Source of the DNA: Candidatus Aminicenantota bacterium
GTDB taxonomy: Bacteria; Acidobacteriota; Aminicenantia; Aminicenantales; UBA4085
Length of the DNA stretch: 32,403 bases
NCBI GenBank assembly: GCA_022866045.1
Contig: JALHTW010000007.1
Location: forward strand, 1 to 32,403
Reading direction: 5' to 3'
The translations under genes were made by a program, and so were the position numbers. The notes under the pieces are model-generated. The model saw only the letters and a program-made list of their open reading frames with translations. It was not told the origin of the DNA and searched no databases. Below are positions 15,595 to 22,946 of the stretch, one piece after another. Numbering within the stretch: position 1 is the first letter of the stretch; each line of letters opens with the position of its first letter.

Positions 15595-16380
15595 TTATCC
15601 TCCGCCCATCAAAGGGAAGATGGAAACAACATCGCCGTCTTTGATTTTGGAATCCAGGCCGGTCGCTGCCGGCGGACTAGCCCCATTGACCATGACGACC
15701 AGATGCGGCTTGAGCTGATCGCTGGCGAAAACTTCGGCGCGCCGGGCGGGCGTGTCGCACAACGCATTGAGGAGCTGGCGAAGGGTCACGCTCCGGGAAA
15801 ATTCTAGATCCCTTTCTTTTAATCCGAAAATTTCCCGGAAATAGGCGAAAAATTTGACTTTGACCGAGATCTCGTTCATTCTTATTATGCTTTTCGCCAG
15901 ATCCGCCCTCTCATTTTCTTCGAATATCTTAACGGGGAAAGGGTCAAAAATTCTCCCATATTCCGCGACCAGGTTCCGCCTGATGACCAGGAGAGCGGAG
16001 CGCTGCTCATCGAAAAGCGCTTCTTTGAGGGCGGGCCAGAGGCCTTTTCCTTCGAGTTCAAGCTGTCCGATTTCGTCCACAACCAAAAGGTCTGATGTCC
16101 GGCTCCGGAGGATGATATTCTCCGCCTGGGCCAGCCCTTCAGGAAGAAGGCAAAAGGCCCCGACTTTCTGCCCATCTCCGCAGCCTATTCTCCGAAGGAA
16201 CGGCCTGCTTCTCCCTTCTTGAATGTCAAAGAGATCATATCCCGCGGTCTCTCTCCCCTCCATCACTCTCAGACTGAGGAACCCATCCATGCTGACTCCC
16301 GCCGAGCCCAGCTCTTCGGTAAGGCTTCGGAGGAACGTCGTCTTCCCCGATTTGACAGCCCCCGTGAGGATAAAAATCAT
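15595..16380 (-). CDS. THEP1-like P-loop NTPase fused to a MoaD-like sulfur carrier
   Basis: The product is 261 aa, a fusion. Residues 1-168 form a small NTPase of the THEP1/DUF265 type: Walker A GAVKSGKT (7-14) and a Walker B-like VVDEIGQLEL (100-109). Residues about 171-261 are a beta-grasp MoaD/ThiS-type domain (VKVKFFAYFREIFG, VVMVNGA, DGDVVSIFP) ending in a free Gly-Gly-Gly tail, as used for thiocarboxylate formation in molybdopterin synthase. An internal Met at 168 has no ribosome site before it, so a real fusion is more likely than two genes. Promoter boxes TTGACT/TATTCT place the -10 only 6 nt from the ATG, so the transcript is probably leaderless. Its position beside the AOR gene suggests a role in tungsten-pterin synthesis; the NTPase's part in this is an inference. 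Confidence 0.85.
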   Translation of the reverse strand: MIFILTGAVKSGKTTFLRSLTEELGSAGVSMDGFLSLRVMEGRETAGYDLFDIQEGRSRPFLRRIGCGDGQKVGAFCLLPEGLAQAENIILRSRTSDLLVVDEIGQLELEGKGLWPALKEALFDEQRSALLVIRRNLVAEYGRIFDPFPVKIFEENERADLAKSIIRMNEISVKVKFFAYFREIFGLKERDLEFSRSVTLRQLLNALCDTPARRAEVFASDQLKPHLVVMVNGASPPAATGLDSKIKDGDVVSIFPLMGGG

Positions 16381-16386
16381 GGATTA

Positions 16387-16415
16387 AGAATAGAGGAGGC
16401 AGCCGGCAAAGTCAA
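16387..16415 (-). promoter_or_regulatory. Leaderless promoter of the NTPase-MoaD gene
   Basis: On the minus strand TTGACT (16410-16415) is followed after 17 nt by TATTCT (16387-16392). Only 6 nt (TAATCC) separate it from the ATG at 16380. Transcription would begin at or next to the start codon. Confidence 0.65.
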
Positions 16416-16450
16416 TTTGGAGGGGGAACCCGCTTCGCGTTCCCCCCTCT
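16411..16450 (-). repeat. Hairpin repeat ending in a -35 box (copy 2)
   Basis: On the minus strand a GGGGGAAC/GTTCCCCC stem with a GC-rich loop is followed by CTCCAAATTGACTT. The same arrangement is at 137-173. In both places TTGACT acts as the -35 box with a 17-nt spacer. Confidence 0.6.
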
Positions 16451-16482
16451 AGCTGCCACCGGCAAGACCCGGTCGGACACTC

Positions 16483-16517
16483 TTGGAAGGAAACCCTGGG
16501 AATGGGTTTCCTTCCAA
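16483..16517. repeat. Perfect 14-bp hairpin
   Basis: TTGGAAGGAAACCC, a 7-nt loop and GGGTTTCCTTCCAA form a perfect hairpin. It lies between the secretin 3' end and the NTPase-MoaD promoter. There is no T run, so it is not a classical terminator, though it may stabilise or end the long pilus mRNA. Confidence 0.55.
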
Positions 16518-16560
16518 CGGTCACTTCGCTCCCCGCCTTCTTTCCAAGGAGCATTTTCCG

Positions 16561-16641
16561 CTGAAGTCTTCTGGGCGAGTTCATCGCCGCTCGAAAAATG
16601 GAAAGTCTGACAGCGTGAAGAACCTCTGCGAGAGCGAATCC
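16561..16641 (-). repeat. Dispersed intergenic repeat family D, copy 4
   Basis: The plus strand shows CTGAAGTCTTC, GGGCGAGTTCATCGCCG, CGAAAAATGGAAAGTCTGAC, GCGTGAAGAACC and CGAGAGCGAATCC, in the same order as copies at 257 and 29230. It sits just past the stop codon of the secretin gene. Confidence 0.5.
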
Positions 16642-16654
16642 CCTTCCCGAACGC

Positions 16655-18808
16655 CTACCGGATGATGATCCGGGATTGGCTGGTCGTAAGGTTGACGCTC
16701 CCGCCGGCGGCGCTGATCGCCGAGACGTTCGTGACGGTGATGTAACACTCCCCTGGGCTCTTCGCCTCAAAACGCAGCGTAGCCAGGGTCCCGCCGCCCT
16801 TGATCCCTTTCCCGGTCTGGGGACTGGAAAAGCCGATCGTGCAGATCCCCGCGTTGTTATCGAAGTTCTTGAGGAACGGCGGCTTCTCGCCGAATTGCCT
16901 GGTCATTCCGCCTTCGGCCACGTCCTTCAGATTGATCACCTTGGGATTGTAGTTGAGGACGAGAGACATGTTGCCGATCTCCTGGTCGCTGCGGAGATTG
17001 ACGGAGACCGTGAACTCACCGCCGGCCGGACGCTCGTAATTGGCCGGGCTGAGCGTGATCTGGTTCAACCCCAGGTCCTGCTGCGGACGCCTCGCCTGGA
17101 GCGCCCGTTCCATATCGCGGATATCGAGTGGCCGTCCGAGCAATTCCTCTTCAAAAACGCCGCTCGCCGTAGACCCCGTATCCACGTCCACCCAGAGAGG
17201 CTTGTCGTCCTCCGCCGTCAAGGGAATCGAGCGGATGATATAGGGCGTGATCGTCAGGATGACATCGGTCTGCTCAAGGGTCGTGTCCTCGGCGCCGAAC
17301 AGCCGGCCCAGCACCGGGAGGTCTTTAAGCCCGGGGATGCCCTTGAGGGTCTTTCTTTCTTCGTCTCTCAACAAGCCGGCGATGAGAGTGGTCTCGCCGT
17401 CCTTGAGCCGGAGAACATTCTTGACTTCCCGCGTGTTGATGATGGGAATGTCGGCGTATCCCTTGCCGCCGATGGATGTGACCTTGAGCTCGAGCGAAAT
17501 CGTGACTTCCTTCTCGAGATGGACCGAGGGCTTGATCTTGACCTCGATGCCGACGTCCTGCTGTTCGAAGTTCGTCAGAGGCTGCGAAGCATAGCCGCCC
17601 GCCGCGAACGGGGAGAACGTCGTCCGCGGAATGGGGATTTTCTGGCCGACGAGATGCCGCATTTCCTCGTCCGAGACGCCCCGAAGACGGGGCTGGGCGA
17701 TGACCTTGGTATCCGTGTCCGACTCCAGGAATTGGAGGAACGAAACAGGCAGGCTGATCGAAAAATTCTCGGCTTTCGACAGATCGATGTTCTTCAAGTT
17801 GAACCATCCCGTGGACGTCGTGTCCGTCGAGGACGTCGGCGGCCCTCCATATCTCAGGCCGACCATGTTCGTATCGAAGCTGACCCCCAATTGCCGGAGC
17901 TTGAGCCGCGAGACCTCCATGATCTCGAGGTCGATGACGACCTCGGCTCGGGGCTTGTCCCAAGCCCGGATGAGCTTTTCGGCGAGCTCCACCACCTGCG
18001 GCGTGTCGCGGATGGTGAGTGAGTTCAGGTTCTTGTCGGAACTGATCGTCGGCACCTTGGCCGTTCCGCGAAGCATCGAGATGAGAGAATTCTGCATGTC
18101 CTGGGCGACGACGTTGGATAGGTAGAAGGTCCTGATGACGTTCGCTTCGTACTGGATCCGCTTTATCGGGTTGTCGGGGACGATGACCACCGTCCTCTCA
18201 TCGACGATCCGGTAGAAATTCTTCGTCGCGACGCAGAGCGACCGGACAGCCTGCTCGAAGGTCATGTTGGTCAGGTCGGTCGTGAACGGGACGTCGCGGA
18301 ACTGCTCGTCGAAGATCATGCTGATGCCGGCGGTCTTGCCGAGGGCGAGAAAGATCGAGCGGAGGCTCGTTTCCACGGGAAACTTCAGCTGGAGGTTTTC
18401 TTCCTTGGCCTTAAGCTTGATCGGGAACTCGATCTTCTCTTTCCGGGGCGCCGTGTCCTTGGGAGCCTCGGTGACCGCTGCCAGCGCTTCCCTGACGATC
18501 GCTGTGTCCCGCGGGTTATAAGAAATGGATTTGGCGTATTCGGCCTTGGCCTCTTCCTTCTTGCCGAGGGCAATGAACTTCCGGGCCTCCTGGAGATGGA
18601 AAAGACTGGCCGAGATCTTCGCCCGCCCCAACGCCAACCGGTATACGGGCTCTTTGGGATTCTCGAGACTGGCTTTCTCGTAGTATTGGATGGCGTCTTC
18701 CCACTGCTTATTCAATTCCGCCTGGGTGCCGAGCCGGTATTGCGGGGTCAAGCCCACGCACGCCCAAAAGCTCAAGGCTATGACGATCAGCAACGCGTTC
18801 TTCTTCAT
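16655..18808 (-). CDS. TPR-secretin-cohesin outer-membrane channel (PilQ/GspD type)
   Basis: The product is 717 aa and would form the outer-membrane secretin ring of the pilus or secretion machine. The N-terminus is MKKN plus a hydrophobic stretch ending FWAC, probably a lipoprotein signal. Residues about 25-115 carry TPR-like helices, unusual for a secretin. Then come an STN/N0-type domain (about 135-222), an N1-type domain (about 228-292, with LNSLTIRDTPQVVELAEKLI), and the secretin core (about 300-535) ending in GIPGLKDLPVLGRLFG and VILTITPYII. The last 130 residues (about 588-717) resemble a cohesin-type beta-sandwich (GEFTVSVNLRSDQEIGNMSLVLNY). I start at ATG 18808, which overlaps the preceding stop by ATGA; an upstream in-frame ATG at 18898 lies inside the pilP-like gene. 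It is the last gene of the operon. Confidence 0.9.
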   Translation of the reverse strand: MKKNALLIVIALSFWACVGLTPQYRLGTQAELNKQWEDAIQYYEKASLENPKEPVYRLALGRAKISASLFHLQEARKFIALGKKEEAKAEYAKSISYNPRDTAIVREALAAVTEAPKDTAPRKEKIEFPIKLKAKEENLQLKFPVETSLRSIFLALGKTAGISMIFDEQFRDVPFTTDLTNMTFEQAVRSLCVATKNFYRIVDERTVVIVPDNPIKRIQYEANVIRTFYLSNVVAQDMQNSLISMLRGTAKVPTISSDKNLNSLTIRDTPQVVELAEKLIRAWDKPRAEVVIDLEIMEVSRLKLRQLGVSFDTNMVGLRYGGPPTSSTDTTSTGWFNLKNIDLSKAENFSISLPVSFLQFLESDTDTKVIAQPRLRGVSDEEMRHLVGQKIPIPRTTFSPFAAGGYASQPLTNFEQQDVGIEVKIKPSVHLEKEVTISLELKVTSIGGKGYADIPIINTREVKNVLRLKDGETTLIAGLLRDEERKTLKGIPGLKDLPVLGRLFGAEDTTLEQTDVILTITPYIIRSIPLTAEDDKPLWVDVDTGSTASGVFEEELLGRPLDIRDMERALQARRPQQDLGLNQITLSPANYERPAGGEFTVSVNLRSDQEIGNMSLVLNYNPKVINLKDVAEGGMTRQFGEKPPFLKNFDNNAGICTIGFSSPQTGKGIKGGGTLATLRFEAKSPGECYITVTNVSAISAAGGSVNLTTSQSRIIIR

Positions 18809-19302
18809 TTCCGTTCTCCTTCCAGGGCGAACTTCTGAGATTTCTCGTCCAGGCCCTGGATCTCGATTTCGCCGGCCGCGATCTTCGCGACCTTCCATGC
18901 CGAACCGAGCATGTCCCCTTCTCCCACGGCCACGGCCTGCCCTTCGAAAAGAACGAGGGCGATGAATTTGCTCTTGGCTTGAATGTAGCCGATATACCGC
19001 AGGTTCAAGACTGCTTCCTGAGGCGCCGCCGGAACGGCCCCCTCCCCTTGGTTCATGTTCGGCCTTTTCGCTTCGTCGGCCCCAGAAGGCGTCGCCATTG
19101 GTTCAACTGAGCTGCTGGGGACAAAAATATCCCTCTTCGCGAAAGCGGCCGCCCGCTCCTTCTTCTGAAGCAGGTCCATCCGGATCAAGAATTTCTGCGC
19201 CTTCAAAGCGCCGGGCTTTTCGGCGGAGGACGTTTTGTCCTGGCTCAGGCCAAAGACCGCACCGGCGAGCCCACAGATGAAAAGGATATGTTTAATCTTC
19301 AT
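18805..19302 (-). CDS. PilP-like inner-membrane/periplasmic pilus assembly protein
   Basis: The product is 165 aa with an N-terminal hydrophobic segment (residues 5-20), then a Pro/Ala-rich linker. A C-terminal beta domain has LNLRYIGYIQAKSKFIALVLFEGQAVAVGEGDMLG, the pattern of PilP and GspC homology regions. In the family it links the inner-membrane PilMNO complex to the secretin. It overlaps the PilO-like gene by 11 nt and the secretin gene by 4 nt. Sequence similarity alone is weak; assignment rests on pattern plus position. Confidence 0.75.
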   Translation of the reverse strand: MKIKHILFICGLAGAVFGLSQDKTSSAEKPGALKAQKFLIRMDLLQKKERAAAFAKRDIFVPSSSVEPMATPSGADEAKRPNMNQGEGAVPAAPQEAVLNLRYIGYIQAKSKFIALVLFEGQAVAVGEGDMLGSAWKVAKIAAGEIEIQGLDEKSQKFALEGERK

Positions 19303-19852
19303 CGTAACCCGCGAGGCTGATCCTGAGGTCGAGCAGGCCGGGCTGTTTCCCGATGCTCAAGAAGTCGATCTTCTCCACGTGGAGGAACCGGGGATGACGC
19401 TCGATCGCGTCCAACAATCTTTTGAGCATGGCGTAGTTCCCGGAAAAACGGAATTCCACCGTCACTCTCTGGAGGCTCTCCTTCACGAGCTTTAGATACC
19501 CGTAGTTAATATCGGTCACCTGGATGCCGGTGGCATCGAAGATCTGCTGGAGGTCCAGGCGGAGAGTCTGCATGATCTTTTTGCTGTCGTAGAAATAGTT
19601 CGCCCTCAGCGCCTCCATCTTTTTTAGGGCATCCTGCCACCCCTGCCATTCTTTTTTGATGTCGTTCCTCGATTGGCTGAGGGCCTTATAGTCAAGCTCC
19701 AGAGTCTTCAGCTCGGACAACACCCGGTTGGCGGTGCCGTGCTGCTTGATGGAAACGAAAAGAAAAAGGCACGACGCCGCCCCGAGAACGGCACCCAGAA
19801 TCGACGCCGTCCGGCGTTCCTTCATGTTCAAAAGGCTAAAAAGCTCGTTCAT
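19292..19852 (-). CDS. PilO-like pilus assembly protein
   Basis: The product is 186 aa: a short cytoplasmic N-terminus, one membrane helix (about 16-36), a coiled-coil stretch (about 40-85), and a small ferredoxin-like periplasmic domain (about 100-186). The last contains VTVEFRFSGNYAMLKRLLDAIERHPRFLHVEKIDF, a typical PilO/GspM pattern. It would dimerise with the PilN-like protein. It overlaps both neighbours (17 nt with the PilN-like gene). Confidence 0.8.
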   Translation of the reverse strand: MNELFSLLNMKERRTASILGAVLGAASCLFLFVSIKQHGTANRVLSELKTLELDYKALSQSRNDIKKEWQGWQDALKKMEALRANYFYDSKKIMQTLRLDLQQIFDATGIQVTDINYGYLKLVKESLQRVTVEFRFSGNYAMLKRLLDAIERHPRFLHVEKIDFLSIGKQPGLLDLRISLAGYDED

Positions 19853-20396
19853 GGCTGAGGGCTATTTCAGAAACGAGTTGTCCCGGCTGGGAGACCTCGT
19901 TTTTCATGGAGACGTTTCTGAAGCCGAGGGCATCGAGCTTCTGGATGAGGGCAAGGAGGTCGCTGAGGTTCTGGGAAACGACCTTGAACTTGAACTCGAA
20001 CTTCCCTTCGGCCGCTTGGATGGGAGCGAACCAGGAAATGGAGCTCCCGGCCGGAAGCGCTTCTTCAAGCTTGGAAAAGAAATCGACCCAGGAAAAGCTT
20101 TTTTTCAGGATGATGGCGTTGATCGAGTCGATCTTGTCCTGGTATTTCCGCGACAGGTCGCGGATCTGAAGGCTCCAGTCATTCTTTTCTTTGTGGGCCG
20201 TCTGGGTCAACTGCTGCATCTGGACCAGGGAGCCGCGGACCGACCCTTCGCGGGCCCGGCTCTTGAAGTAAGAAAGCGCCGCGAGCGCAGCGACAAGAAG
20301 AAACATCCCGGCGGCCAAGGACAGGAGAGCGAAAAAGAAGCGGCGGTTGCGGAGAGGCTGGCTGGCCAGGTTCACATTCGCCTTTTTCCCGTTCAT
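19836..20396 (-). CDS. PilN-like pilus assembly protein
   Basis: The product is 186 aa. The N-terminal NLASQPLRNRR motif (residues 8-18) is the conserved PilN segment that docks onto PilM. It is followed by one membrane helix (about 21-43), a coiled coil, and a periplasmic ferredoxin-like domain with FEFKFKVVSQNLSDLLALIQKL. The start codon ATG at 20396 shares its A with the PilM stop (TGATG); a GTG one codon earlier is possible. Confidence 0.85.
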   Translation of the reverse strand: MNGKKANVNLASQPLRNRRFFFALLSLAAGMFLLVAALAALSYFKSRAREGSVRGSLVQMQQLTQTAHKEKNDWSLQIRDLSRKYQDKIDSINAIILKKSFSWVDFFSKLEEALPAGSSISWFAPIQAAEGKFEFKFKVVSQNLSDLLALIQKLDALGFRNVSMKNEVSQPGQLVSEIALSHERAF

Positions 20397-21331
20397 CACA
20401 GCACCTGCCCGATCAGAGGAGACAAGAGTTGCTGGTCTTGGGACCTCAGAGGTAAAGGGGCTGAGAATTCAGCGACTTTCAAAGACGGCAGTCTCTCTTT
20501 CAATGCGGAGGCGGTGCCGCCGTCCAGTCTCTGGACTGCCGCCCGGACCCAGACCACGCCGATCTTCTTTTTCTCGTGGTCCTCGATGAAATGGACCGTG
20601 TTCTCGATCTCGTTGACGATCTGGTCCATCTTTTGAAGAGGGCTCATCGGGTTCTGGGAATCCTGGAGGAACGGCTTGAACCGGTAAAGGGAAACCTCGC
20701 CATCAAGGACGGCGAGCAGACTGACATAATCCTCCTCCATGTTGACGATCATCGCGTGGCCGGATTTCTCGAACCGGACGAGGCCCACCAGGTTGAGCAC
20801 GGGCATACCGATCGTCCTCACCTTCAATCCGAGACGGCTGAAGAGGTTTTCATATTCCCGGACGACATCCGCCCTGGCCAAGGCGAGCAAGACCTTGACC
20901 TGGCCGTTCGATTTGAGGACATCATAAGAGATCCGCATGTCGGCGGACTTGAACGGCACGAGCTTGTTGAGCCTCCAGCGAAGGATCTCCTCCCGTTCCG
21001 CGGGCGATGACGGCAGGGAATCGAACGTCAGGACAAACACCCTGAGACAGATTTCCGGGATGAGCAGCGTCACAGCACCGCCGTCCTGGCCAAGCTTGGC
21101 CTTCCCCTCTCTCAAGGTTTTCTCCAGGGCGGCGGCATTCTGGATGTTCTTTTTATCGAAGGACGGCTCGAGGATGCCGGTCATGAGCGGCAGGATGAAA
21201 TGGGCGGTGACCTTTTTCTCCTTTTTTGAATAGTGGATGCCGCTGAGACAGGTCCGCGTGAGATGAAAGACCGCGGGCGGAAAGACCGGCTCCGAGAGGT
21301 AATCCTTTATGCGGTCGATGAACGCGATCAT
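20396..21331 (-). CDS. PilM-like actin-fold protein with degraded nucleotide motifs
   Basis: The product is 311 aa, cytoplasmic. Position between the PilB- and PilN-like genes and the overall pattern (EEILRWRLNKLVPF, about 114-127; ALARADVVREYENLFSRLGL) mark it as PilM-like. The usual first phosphate motif (DIGSSSVK-like) is replaced by FHLTRTCLSGIHY (22-34). The second, normally DIG-type, reads MIVNMEEDYVSL (194-205). ATP binding is therefore doubtful, which recalls GspL-like variants. In the complex it would sit at the cytoplasmic face and hold the PilN tail. Confidence 0.8.
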   Translation of the reverse strand: MIAFIDRIKDYLSEPVFPPAVFHLTRTCLSGIHYSKKEKKVTAHFILPLMTGILEPSFDKKNIQNAAALEKTLREGKAKLGQDGGAVTLLIPEICLRVFVLTFDSLPSSPAEREEILRWRLNKLVPFKSADMRISYDVLKSNGQVKVLLALARADVVREYENLFSRLGLKVRTIGMPVLNLVGLVRFEKSGHAMIVNMEEDYVSLLAVLDGEVSLYRFKPFLQDSQNPMSPLQKMDQIVNEIENTVHFIEDHEKKKIGVVWVRAAVQRLDGGTASALKERLPSLKVAEFSAPLPLRSQDQQLLSPLIGQVL

Positions 21332-21334
21332 CTC

Positions 21335-22945
21335 TTATTCCACAAACGTCACTTTATTGAGCTCTTTCAAGCTGGTGATCCCTTTGAGGACCTTCTGGAC
21401 GCCCACTTCCCGGAGAAAGACCAAGCCCTCGGCCTTGGCCTTTTTCCGGACTTCGGACAAAGGTTTGCGCTCCAGGATCATTTCCCGGATATTGTCCGAC
21501 AGCTCGAGGATCTCGGCGATGGCCGTCCGGCCCTGATAGCGGGTGAAGTTGCATTCCGGGCATCCTGGGGCTTCATAGAACATCTGTTTTCTGTGTACAT
21601 CGGGGTTGAGACCGGACTCGAGAAGCTGCCGATCATCGTAGCTGAGGGGCACCTTGCACTTCGGACAAAGGACGCGGACCAGGCGCTGGGCCAGGATGCA
21701 GTTCAAGGCAGAAATGAAACTGTACGGATCAACCTGCATGTGAAGGAACCGGCCGATGACGTCAAAGACATTGTTGGCATGGACGGTCGTGAAGACGAGG
21801 TGCCCGGTCAAAGCCGATTGGATGGCGATCTGAGCGGTCTCGGGATCACGGATCTCGCCGACCATGATCTTGTCCGGGTCGTGGCGGAGGATGGACCGCA
21901 GCCCGCGGGCGAAGGTCAATCCTTTCTTTTCGTTGACCGGGATCTGGGTGATACCGTCAATCTGGTATTCGACCGGGTCTTCGATCGTAATAATCTTGTC
22001 TTCGGGCGATTGGATCTCGGTCAGCGCTGCGTAGAGCGTCGTCGTCTTGCCGCTTCCGGTCGGGCCGGTAACCAGGACCATTCCGTAGGGCTGGGTGATG
22101 TAGCGGCGGAATTTTTTGAGGACTTCGTCCGAAAAACCGAGGAGGTCGAGCCTAAGCTCCGAGATGGCCTCCGTAATCATTTCCTTGTCCAGGATGCGGA
22201 TGACCGCGTCTTCGCCGTAGATGCTGGGCATGATCGAGACGCGGAAGTCGATCGTCTTATCCTTGATCCTCAGCCGGAACCGGCCGTCCTGCGGAACCCG
22301 ACGTTCGGCGATGTCCAGGTCGGACATGACCTTGACGCGGGAGATGATCGGCGCGTTGAATTTCTTGTCGATCGGCTCCATCGCCTCGCTGAGAACGCCG
22401 TCGATCCGGTATTTGATCCGGACCCCGTCTCCTTTGGACTCGATATGGACATCGCTCGCCCGCTTCTGGACGGCGGTGAAGATGATCGTGTTGACGAGCT
22501 TGATGATCGAGTCGTCTTGGTCGGCCAGCTTCTCGATCGAAATGACCTCTTCCTCTTCCCCCCCGTCCTTCTCCACCACCTGCATGATGAATCCTTCGGT
22601 GGCGTCCCTGAGAACCTGGAGGGCGGCCTCGCTCTTGCGCAGGGCTTCGTGGATGGCGCGCTTGGGAGCGGTATGGACCTGGACCTTTTTCCCGATCAAG
22701 GCCTCGACGGCGTCGACCGTGGCGATGTCCGAGGGGTCGGCGATGGCAATCTTGAGGATGCTCTCATCCATTTCGATTGGGATGAAATTCGACCGGTAGA
22801 GAAAGTCGGGCGGGAAGGACTGGACAAGCTCCCGGTTGATCGCGGCTGTCGCGAGGTCGATATAGGGGATGTGGTACCGCTCGGCCAGTTTCCGGGTCTC
22901 TTTCTCTTCCGTGAGCTGGATCTTTTGGGATTCTTGTTTATCCAT
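21335..22945 (-). CDS. Type IV pilus/type II secretion assembly ATPase (PilB/GspE)
   Basis: The product is 536 aa, a hexameric cytoplasmic ATPase powering pilus extension or secretion. An N-terminal MshEN/GspE-type domain (about 10-115) precedes the ATPase core. Visible motifs are Walker A GPTGSGKT (294-301), Asp box ITIEDPVEY (319-327), Walker B KIMVGEIRD (359-367), and His box TTVHA (386-390). A zinc tetracysteine follows, with Cys427, Cys430, Cys462 and Cys465. Glu residues of the Asp box and Walker B are intact, so it should be active. One nucleotide separates it from the PilC-like stop. It looks like an extension ATPase; no PilT retraction ATPase is in the window. Confidence 0.93.
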   Translation of the reverse strand: MDKQESQKIQLTEEKETRKLAERYHIPYIDLATAAINRELVQSFPPDFLYRSNFIPIEMDESILKIAIADPSDIATVDAVEALIGKKVQVHTAPKRAIHEALRKSEAALQVLRDATEGFIMQVVEKDGGEEEEVISIEKLADQDDSIIKLVNTIIFTAVQKRASDVHIESKGDGVRIKYRIDGVLSEAMEPIDKKFNAPIISRVKVMSDLDIAERRVPQDGRFRLRIKDKTIDFRVSIMPSIYGEDAVIRILDKEMITEAISELRLDLLGFSDEVLKKFRRYITQPYGMVLVTGPTGSGKTTTLYAALTEIQSPEDKIITIEDPVEYQIDGITQIPVNEKKGLTFARGLRSILRHDPDKIMVGEIRDPETAQIAIQSALTGHLVFTTVHANNVFDVIGRFLHMQVDPYSFISALNCILAQRLVRVLCPKCKVPLSYDDRQLLESGLNPDVHRKQMFYEAPGCPECNFTRYQGRTAIAEILELSDNIREMILERKPLSEVRKKAKAEGLVFLREVGVQKVLKGITSLKELNKVTFVE

Positions 22946-22946
22946 G

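Noticed and set aside
16655-18898. Start of the secretin gene at 18898
   Set aside because: The first 30 residues are Arg/Gly-rich and lie in the pilP-like gene. MKKN at 18808 begins a proper signal sequence and overlaps the preceding stop by ATGA.
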